Origin: Kingella pumchi
GTDB lineage: Bacteria; Pseudomonadota; Gammaproteobacteria; Burkholderiales; Neisseriaceae
Length of the DNA stretch: 64,000 nucleotides
Assembly (NCBI RefSeq): GCF_022288825.1
Contig: NZ_JAKOOW010000023.1
Location: 24,793-88,792 of the forward strand
Reading direction: 5' to 3'
Shown: positions 57,888 to 64,000 of the stretch, in pieces
How the letters are laid out: every line of letters begins with the position of its first letter
How positions within the stretch are numbered: the first letter of the stretch is position 1
Made by a program: the position numbers and the translations under genes
Notes under the pieces: model-generated
What the model was told of the DNA's origin: nothing
What the model saw: the letters and a program-made list of their open reading frames with translations, nothing else
The model's database searches: none

Positions 57888-57912
57888 CCTTTACGATACG
57901 GAGAAATTCAAA

Positions 57913-59811
57913 ATGTCTCAAAGTCAACAAAAAGTGCTTGAAATGAAATTTGACCCCAATGTGATTACACATTTAGGCATTCAAATGTATTCCACATTGC
58001 CCCCAGTCATTTCTGAATTAATATCAAATGCTTACGATGCAGATGCTACTGAAGTAAAAATTTATTTAAACGATAAATATCAGGAAAAGTCAATAATTAT
58101 TGAAGATAATGGTCATGGAATGAGCTTTGATGAAATCAATGATAAGTTTTTATTAATTGGCCGAAATAGAAGAAAAGATGATCAATCTGATAAAAGCAAA
58201 AGTGGAAAAAGATGGGTAATAGGTAAAAAAGGAATTGGAAAGTTGGCTTTTTTTGGAATTGCCACCCAAGTGGAAATTTCAACTATTCAAAATTATTCGA
58301 AAACAACATTTTTATTAAATTGGGATGATATACAATCTCAACGAGCCAATACAGGAATTTATCATCCAACGATTCTTGAAAGTGATATTTCTGTAAAACA
58401 AAAAAGTGGGACAACTATAAAATTAACAAAAATAAAAAGAAAAACCGGATTTTCTGCACAAGATTTGGCTTTATCCCTTTCTAAAGCATTTCATGTATTC
58501 GATGAAGAAGATTTTCAAGTTAATATCTTTCATAATGAACAAACCGATCCACTTCTCATTAGTAACAGTTTACGCTATCAGGATTTTGATTGTTTTGTTA
58601 AATGGGAAGCGCCTTGGGCAGAGATTAATTTAACATCTGAAGAAAAAAATAAATATGAAGCGTATCTGAAACAAATAACAGGTTGCCTAATTGCCAGTAA
58701 AGAAAAAACCATCCCTGAGAAAATGAGAGGAATTGCTCTTTTTTCAAGGGGAAAGCTGGTTAATGAATATGCATTTTATGGATTGAGTGCAACCAGTTTT
58801 GGATATTCATATCTTACAGGTTGGCTAAATGTTGATTTTATTGAAGATTTTTCTGAAGATGTGATTTCCACTAATCGACGTTCGTTAAATTGGGAGACTG
58901 ATGAAACGAAGCTTTTGGAAGAATTATTACAAATTCTAATTAAAAAATTCTATAATTTCCAAAAAGATGTTAAAGAAAATGATAAAAAACAAGAAATTGA
59001 AGAAATCGTAGGTATTAATCTTGACGATTGGTATGAAACATTACCGAAACGTGAAAGAAAGCTGGCTAAAAAAATTATGAATCAGATTATCCAAGCAGAG
59101 GGATTAGAGCCGGAAAAAACCAGCAATCTAATCCGCTATGTCCAAGATTCATATCAATTCACAGCATTTAAAGAATTGGCTGCCGATATTAGTGAAAACA
59201 ACTTTGATCATCCGGAGCAAATTTTAAAATTAATGAGTGAATGGCAATTAATCGAAGCAAGGGAGTTTTATAAACTTGCAGAAGTCAGGCTGGAAACCAT
59301 TAAGAAATTTGAAGAATATATCGCACAAAATGCAAAAGAAGTTCCTGTTTTGCATAATTTCCTAAAGCAATTCCCGTGGTTGTTGGATCCTCGGATTATG
59401 TCTTTTAAGGATGAGGTTACATTTTCTTCTTTATTAAAAGAAAAATATCCTGATGAGACATTGGATATAAATGATAGGAGAATTGATTTCCTGTGCCAAA
59501 GATTTGCCGATAGTTTTTTTATTATTGAATTGAAACGCCCAAAAGGTACAATTAGCCATAAAGAAATTGTACAGGCGCTTGACTATGTAAATTTTATTGC
59601 ACAACGGCTGGGCAATGAAAAAGGTACAAAGGTTTGCTGTTATTTAATAGCAGAACGATTGGTTGATACCCCGAGTGTAACAATGACGGCAGAAGCATTG
59701 CAAAAAGGCGGTTCCGTTTACGTCAAGACCTATTCAGAATTGCTTGCTAATGCCAAAAATTATCATAATGAATTTATAGAGAAATATGAATCTATGAGAA
59801 AGAAAGCATGA
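57913..59811 (+). CDS. GHKL/MORC-like ATPase fused to a PD-(D/E)XK (Shedu-like) nuclease domain
   Basis: This 632-residue protein has three GHKL ATP-site boxes: E35..N39 in ELISNAYDADA, DNGHGM (65-70) and GKKGIGK (104-110). The C-terminus (~478-600) begins FLKQFPWLLDPR and has RRIDFLCQ (D525) then IIELKRP (E539-x-K541) and a conserved QALDYV, a PD-(D/E)XK pattern like Shedu/DUF4263. I chose the ATG at 57913 because GGAGA lies upstream. It sits between a cytosine methyltransferase and vsr and is the only candidate restriction effector. MORC/MutL-like ATPases are known in restriction-modification loci; this exact fusion I do not recognise by name. Confidence 0.72.
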   Translation: MSQSQQKVLEMKFDPNVITHLGIQMYSTLPPVISELISNAYDADATEVKIYLNDKYQEKSIIIEDNGHGMSFDEINDKFLLIGRNRRKDDQSDKSKSGKRWVIGKKGIGKLAFFGIATQVEISTIQNYSKTTFLLNWDDIQSQRANTGIYHPTILESDISVKQKSGTTIKLTKIKRKTGFSAQDLALSLSKAFHVFDEEDFQVNIFHNEQTDPLLISNSLRYQDFDCFVKWEAPWAEINLTSEEKNKYEAYLKQITGCLIASKEKTIPEKMRGIALFSRGKLVNEYAFYGLSATSFGYSYLTGWLNVDFIEDFSEDVISTNRRSLNWETDETKLLEELLQILIKKFYNFQKDVKENDKKQEIEEIVGINLDDWYETLPKRERKLAKKIMNQIIQAEGLEPEKTSNLIRYVQDSYQFTAFKELAADISENNFDHPEQILKLMSEWQLIEAREFYKLAEVRLETIKKFEEYIAQNAKEVPVLHNFLKQFPWLLDPRIMSFKDEVTFSSLLKEKYPDETLDINDRRIDFLCQRFADSFFIIELKRPKGTISHKEIVQALDYVNFIAQRLGNEKGTKVCCYLIAERLVDTPSVTMTAEALQKGGSVYVKTYSELLANAKNYHNEFIEKYESMRKKA

Positions 59812-60230
59812 CCGATATTTTTACATCTGAAAAACGCTCCCAAATCATGTCGAAAATACATGGTAAGGAAACTGATTTGGAAATATTGGTAAGGAAATTT
59901 CTTTTTTCCCAAGGTTTCCGTTATCGGAAAAACGATAAACGCTATGCAGGCAAACCGGATATCGTTTTACCGAAATATAAAACAGTCGTGTTTATACACG
60001 GCTGTTTTTGGCACGGGCATTCTTGCTGTAAAGGGCATATTCCGAAAAGCAATACGGATTTTTGGTTGGAAAAAATCACAAAAAATCGCGAACGTGATAT
60101 TAAAAATAAAACCGAGCTGGAAAAGATTGGTTTCAAAGTGATTGTCGTTTGGGAGTGCGAATTAAAAAATAAAGCTATTTGTAGGGAGCGATTAAATCGG
60201 TTGGTCGAGGAAATAAAAGATGCCGTCTGA
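59808..60230 (+). CDS. vsr: Very short patch repair endonuclease (Vsr)
   Basis: Vsr nicks at T:G mismatches formed when methylcytosine deaminates. The 140-residue protein has TSEKRSQIMSKIHGKETDLE, the catalytic KPDIVLPKYK with Asp, and HGCFWHGHSCC with the zinc site. The start overlaps the ATPase stop (ATGA). The stop TGA is part of an ATGCCGTCTGAA uptake motif (C-terminus KDAV). Its presence supports 5-methylcytosine as the product of the first gene. Confidence 0.95.
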   Translation: MTDIFTSEKRSQIMSKIHGKETDLEILVRKFLFSQGFRYRKNDKRYAGKPDIVLPKYKTVVFIHGCFWHGHSCCKGHIPKSNTDFWLEKITKNRERDIKNKTELEKIGFKVIVVWECELKNKAICRERLNRLVEEIKDAV

Positions 60231-60249
60231 AAAAATCAGACGGCATCTT
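60217..60249. terminator. Inverted pair of the classical ATGCCGTCTGAA uptake sequence
   Basis: AAGATGCCGTCTGA and TCAGACGGCATCTT face each other across five bases. This is the form used by N. meningitidis and N. gonorrhoeae. It ends the methyltransferase operon and lies against the hrpA-like gene. Confidence 0.8.
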
Positions 60250-61830
60250 CCTTTAATTAAGATCCTCCCACTCCTTCAACAACCGCTTCACCGACACCGG
60301 ATACGGCGTCTTCAACTCCTGCGCGAACAGCGACACTCTCAATTCTTCAATCATCCATTTAAATGCGGCGAGGTCGTCTGAAACGGGTTGTCCTTGTTTC
60401 ACCAAGCCGTCGGTTTTTTCCTGCCACATTTGTTCCAATTCCTGTATATCGGCTTCGCGGGCTGCGTCGCGGGCGGGGTTGCTGCTGTATTTTTCGAGGC
60501 GCAAGGTCATGGCTTTGAGGTAGATGGGGAGGCGAGGCCATTGTGCCCACGGGGTGCGGGTGGCGAAGCCGGCGGCGAGCAGGGTTTGCAGGCGTTGTCG
60601 CAGGAGCTGGGTGAGCGGGTGTTTGCCGAGTTTGCCGTTCAGTTCGGCGTAGGCGGCGGCGGTTTCCTGCAGGTAGCGGCTGAGGGCTTCTTTGACGGCG
60701 GGCAGGCGGCTTCGGGCGCGTTTGATTTGTTCTTTGAAGGCTTTTTCGTTGCGCGGCAGCTCGTCTTCGCCGATAAAGGCGCGGTCGCAGACGGCTTGGG
60801 TGAGGTCGTCGCGCAGGGTGTCGGCGTTGATGTGTTTGAGCAGCATGGCGGCTTGGGTAAAGCCTTGGATGCCTTTGTTCAGGTCTTTAACTTGTTCTTT
60901 TAGTTGTAGTTTCATAAGTTCGATCACGCCTAACCTGTGGGCTTGTTCGGCGGCGGCGGACGTGTCGAACAGGCGCAGGGCGATGCGGCCGTCTTTTTCT
61001 TTTTGCAGGCCGAGGTAGCCGGTGAGCTGTTGTTTGCCGCGGGCGAATTTGATGGATTCGGGTAGGGTGCCGATGTCCCATGCGGTGACGTTGTCGCGCT
61101 CGAATTCTTGGGTGTTGTCGCGGAAGGTGGTGGCGGCGGCTTTGCCAAGTTGTTGTTGGATCTGGATTAAATCGCGCCCCATGGCTAATTCTTGTCCGCC
61201 GTCGTCGATGATGCGGAGGTTGAAATAGCAGTGTTCGGGCAGCCTGAACGCGGCCCATTCGTCTTGGTTGATTTGCTCGAGTATGCGGATGTCGCCTGCG
61301 GTTTTGGCGATGGCTTGGGCAAGTTGGGGCAGGATGGGGGCGTTGCGGTCGGGGTTTTGGCTTAAAAATTGGGTGATGAATTCGGGCACGGGCACGCAGA
61401 TGCGGCGGATTTGTTTGGGCAGGGCTTTGATTTGTAGCTGGATTTTTTCGCGTATCATGCCGGGCACGAGCCATTCGAGGGCGGCGGGGCTGATGCGGTT
61501 GAGCACGGTGAGCGGCAGGGTGAGGGTAACGCCGTCGAGCGGGTGGTGCGGCTCGAAGCGGTAGGAAAGTTTGAACTTGCCGTCTGCGGTTTGCCAGTGT
61601 TTGGGGAATTGTTCTTCGGTGATGTGCGCGGCGGCGTGCTGCATGAGGTCGTCGCGGCTGAGGAACAGCAGGCGCGGGTTGTCGCGCTCGGCGGTTTTGA
61701 GCCAGGCCGCGAAGGTGCGGATATCGGCAAGGGGTTTTTCAGACGGCGTTTGGGGTTTCAGGCTGCCTTTGGGGTCGTCTGAACGGTTTTCAGGCTGCCT
61801 TTGGGCTTTCAGGCTGCCTGCTTGACGAAC

Positions 61831-62274
61831 CATGCGGTAATTGGTCAAAACCAAGCCGTTGCGCGGGATTTGGTTTTCGTGTTGCCGCACAAAGCCTTGT
61901 TTTTGGAAAAATGCCAATGCGGCTTTGGATGCGTCTACCGTTATGGTTTTGCCGCTGTCTGCCGATGGCAAAACGGCATTCAGTAGCGCGGTAGCGATGC
62001 CCTGCCGCTGGTGGTGCGGGTCGGTATAAAGGCAGTTTAGGTGGCTTTGTTCGGGCTGGTATTCAATGAAACCGAGCACGCGCCCGTTGTGCGTGGCGAC
62101 GCGGACATTGCCGCCGTCGATGTGTTTTTGCCAGAAATCGGCATCGTCTGCGCCTTGCAGCCATGCGTTTTTTTCCTGCTCGCTGTAATGGCGGTTTGAA
62201 ATGTGCTGCACGGCGCGGAGAAATAATTCGGCAACGGCGGCGGCATCGCTAGTTGTGGCGGGGCGGATATTTGG
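61831..62274 (-). other. GNAT acetyltransferase domain embedded in the hrpA frame
   Basis: Residues ~451-598 of the HrpA frame read NIRPATTSDAAAVAELFLR, then RVLGFIEYQ, LYTDPHHQRQGIATALLNAV (acetyl-CoA loop Q/RxxGxA) and KAALAFFQKQGF. This is a complete GNAT domain of the usual ~145 residues. It is framed by linkers GSLKP and AGSLKAQRQPEN encoded by uptake motifs, and by WVATQ encoded by a TGGGTCGCGACCCA palindrome. It has no start codon of its own. Confidence 0.8.
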
Positions 62275-62332
62275 TTTCAGGCTGCCTGAAAGGCCGTCTG
62301 AACGGTTTTCAGGCTGCTTTTGTGCATTTTGT

Positions 62333-62346
62333 TGGGTCGCGACCCA
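62333..62346. repeat. TGGGTCGCGACCCA palindrome inside the hrpA insertion
   Basis: This perfect 14 bp palindrome is related to TTGGGTCATGACCCAA at 2638-2653 near the other accessory island. Here it is translated as part of the linker before the GNAT domain. Confidence 0.65.
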
Positions 62347-63624
62347 GCCTGCCTTATTTTCAGACGGCAAAACCGCATTTTCAGGCTGCCCGACTATCTC
62401 GCCGCCGCTTTTAAACACAGTTTTGGGCAAGCGCGCATCGTAAAACTCAAACAAAATCTCATCGTCCACCAACACATCTTGGCGGCGCGATTTGTGTTCC
62501 AGCTCGGCGACTTCGCGGATCAGTTTTTGGTTGTGCACGAAAAACGGCGCGGTGAAACTGCCCATTTCTTGGGCGACCAATGCGCTGCGGATAAAGATTT
62601 CACGGGCTTCTGCGGGGGCGATTCTGCCGTAGGCGACGGGGCGGCGCGGCAGCACGGTCAGGCCATAAAGCGTAACGCGTTCGCTGGCGACGACTTCGCC
62701 GCGCTTTTGCTCCCAATGCGGCTCAAAATAATGATATTTCACCAAATGCGGCGCTTCCTGCTCAATCCATTCGGGCTGAATCGCCGCCACATCGCGCGCG
62801 TACAGGCGCGTGGTTTCGGTGAGCTCCGCCGCCATCACCCATTTGGGCTTGCTTTTGAACAGCGCGGACGCGGGGAACAGATGAAAACGGCTGCCGCGCG
62901 CGCCGGTGTAGTCGTTGCCGTCGGGCGATTTCATGCCGACGTTGGCAATCAAGCCCGTGAGCAGGGCGCGGTGGATTTGTTCGTAACTCGCTTCCTTGGC
63001 GGCGCGGCGCTCGGCGCGGGCGTGTTTTTTGTCCAACTCTTTTTGTTTCAGACGGGCGGCAAGGTCGGCGGACTGCTTTTCAGACGGCGTTTGCGTTTTC
63101 AGGCTGCCTGAAACCTGCGGTGCGGCGGCTTCGGGTTTGCGAAACGCGCTTTCCTTATCGGTCAAACCCATTTCAATGGCAATCTGCGCCAGTTGCGCGT
63201 GCAGCTCGCGCCATTCGCGCATCCGCAGGTGCGACAGAAAATACTGATGACACCACGCCACCATCTGGCGGTTGGACAAACCCTTGTCGCGCTCGCGCTG
63301 GAAGCTGTCCCAAATATTCAGGTAGGCGAGAAAATCCGACTGCTTGTCGGCAAACCGCTCATGCGCCTTGGCAGCGGCTTCACGCGCTTCCAGAGGCCGC
63401 TCGCGCGGGTCTTGAATGGACAGCGCGGACACAATCACCAGGATTTCCGCCATACAGTCGTGCTTTTTCGCCGCCAGCAAAATGCGGGCGACTTTCGGGT
63501 CAATCGGCAGACGTGCCATTTGCTCGCCGATTTTGGTCAGGCGGTAGCGGGGTTTAGGGCTGGCTGAATGGTTTTCAGACGGCGTGCCGGGGGTTTTGTT
63601 TGGATGAGTTTGAGTGGCTTGCAT

Positions 63625-63873
63625 AGTAGGTTTGGAATGGGGAAATCGGTTTCAGGCTGCCTTTGTGGCGCATATTGTTTTCAGACGGCGTAACTTATGC
63701 CGTCATTCCCGCTCAGGCGGGAATCTTAGTGGATATTCGGCAACTGTTTAAAAACAATTTGTTGCTCAAATTCTACCAAGATTCCCGCCTGCGCAGGAAT
63801 GACGGCGGCGGGTTTCAGGCTGCCTGAGTGTTGCTTGCGCAGGGCGTGCGCTGTTTTCAGACGGTATCGGTAT
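63625..63873. other. Repeat-rich junction between the hrpA remnant and an IS element
   Basis: There is no gene here. It contains uptake motifs near 63652, CAGACGGC words, the dRS3-type repeat pair and a further uptake motif at about 63813. The sequence is where the missing 5' half of hrpA should lie. Confidence 0.65.
63700..63805. repeat. dRS3-type neisserial repeat pair
   Basis: ATTCCCGCTCAGGCGGGAAT (63705-63724) fits the dRS3 consensus ATTCCC-N8-GGGAAT exactly; ATTCCCGCCTGCGCAGGAAT (63781-63800) fits with one mismatch. The flanks CCGTC...AATCTT and AAGATT...GACGG make the two arms a long inverted repeat around ~50 bp. Such elements are typical of Neisseria repeat arrays and phage/IS targets. 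Confidence 0.75.
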
Positions 63874-63874
63874 T

Positions 63875-64000
63875 AGACCTCTTGCGAAAATATTCATCCC
63901 ATCGCATTAACCAGTCCTGCAATCAGATTTGCCCTTAACCCGAACCGTTTCCGCCTGTTGCGGTAAGGCAGCGACAAGATTTTGAATATCTTCAGCTTCC
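63875..64000 (-). mobile_element. End of an IS5-family (IS1106-like) insertion sequence, cut by window end
   Basis: A probable terminal repeat starts AGACCTCTTGCGAAAAT at 63875. The minus-strand frame ending with TGA at 63894-63896 reads LKIFKILSLPYRNRRKRFGL and RANLIAGLVNAMG, the typical C-terminus of neisserial IS5-type transposases. The rest lies outside the window. Confidence 0.75.
63894..64000 (-). CDS. IS5-family transposase, C-terminal part (cut by window end)
   Basis: Only about 34 residues are visible, including PYRNRRKRFGLR. The basic YRNRR...FGLR ending is characteristic of IS5-group DDE transposases of Neisseria. No catalytic residue is inside the window. Confidence 0.7.
   Translation of the reverse strand, partial: KLKIFKILSLPYRNRRKRFGLRANLIAGLVNAMG

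Larger units (their letters stand above)
60253..63624 (-). pseudogene. hrpA: HrpA helicase lacking its motor domains, with an inserted GNAT domain
   Basis: The 1123-residue frame matches HrpA from the post-helicase region (RYRLTKIGEQMARLPIDPKVARILL, SALSIQDPRERP) to the C-terminal DUF3418 end (WMIEELRVSLFAQELKTPYPVS). The two RecA domains with Walker and DEAH motifs are missing; upstream the frame is closed by a TGA inside an uptake motif. Residues ~408-632 are an insertion holding a GNAT acetyltransferase domain. The remaining frame is intact, so a partial protein could be made, but not a helicase. The gene carries uptake motifs of several dialects. Confidence 0.8.

Noticed and set aside
63700..63805. 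Correia element (CREE)
   Set aside because: The TATAGTGGATTAA-type ends are absent; the repeats fit dRS3 (ATTCCC-N8-GGGAAT) instead.

Overview
The window is a chromosomal segment of a member of the Neisseriaceae (a Neisseria- or Kingella-like organism). The main evidence is the very frequent 10-12 bp uptake-type motif (A)GGCAGCCTGAA, single or as inverted pairs, between and inside genes. It matches the AGGCAGCCTGAA dialect of the neisserial DNA uptake sequence (DUS). The gene content agrees: a PglL-type O-oligosaccharyltransferase, FolE2, a complete mlaFEDCBA set, ccoNOQP, separate tatABC and a heptose-7-phosphate kinase not fused to a nucleotidyltransferase. The backbone is GC-rich; two islands are clearly AT-rich.

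Layout. 1-2.4 kb: 3' end of purB, a small lipoprotein, a truncated PEBP-family gene and a CPBP membrane protease. 2.4-4.9 kb: repeats and an AT-rich two-gene module resembling the GapS4a/GapS4b anti-phage pair. 5-24 kb: housekeeping genes (alaS, dxs, a FepA-type receptor, gluQ, ribH-nusB, tatABC, creA, greA, cysK, pglL). 24-30 kb: a Na+/H+ antiporter, slyX, proC, a DUF533 protein, pcnB and slyD. 30-34 kb: the cbb3 oxidase operon. 34-39 kb: an M61 peptidase, nadD, rsfS and a TPR protein. 39-41 kb: a second TonB receptor flanked by ~143 bp direct repeats. 41-49 kb: a phospholipase D-type protein, tlpA, a thioesterase, and the Mla operon for retrograde phospholipid transport. 48-55 kb: folE2, a Cys/Met PLP enzyme, hldA, groES-groEL with a heat-shock-type promoter, and a frameshifted alkyltransferase-like gene.

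55-64 kb is an accessory region. It holds a frameshifted IS1595/IS1016-type element, a broken SWIM zinc-finger gene, and an AT-rich operon of a C5-cytosine methyltransferase, a GHKL/MORC-like ATPase fused to a PD-(D/E)XK (Shedu-like) nuclease domain, and a Vsr endonuclease. It also holds an hrpA helicase gene that has lost its motor domains and carries an inserted GNAT acetyltransferase, then dRS3 repeats and the end of an IS5-type element. This region, the GapS4-like island and one insertion in alaS carry uptake motifs of foreign dialects (AAGCAGCCTGCA, AGGTCGTCTGAA, AGGCTACCTGAA, ATGCCGTCTGAA). That points to acquisition by transformation from other Neisseriaceae.

The most interesting systems are the methyltransferase/ATPase-nuclease/Vsr operon, the GapS4-like pair, and the insertion of a whole acetyltransferase domain into HrpA. 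A recurring theme is uptake sequences used as protein-coding material: they encode linkers such as KQPEN and GSLK, and they supply the stop codons of at least nine genes. No rRNA, tRNA or CRISPR array was recognised.
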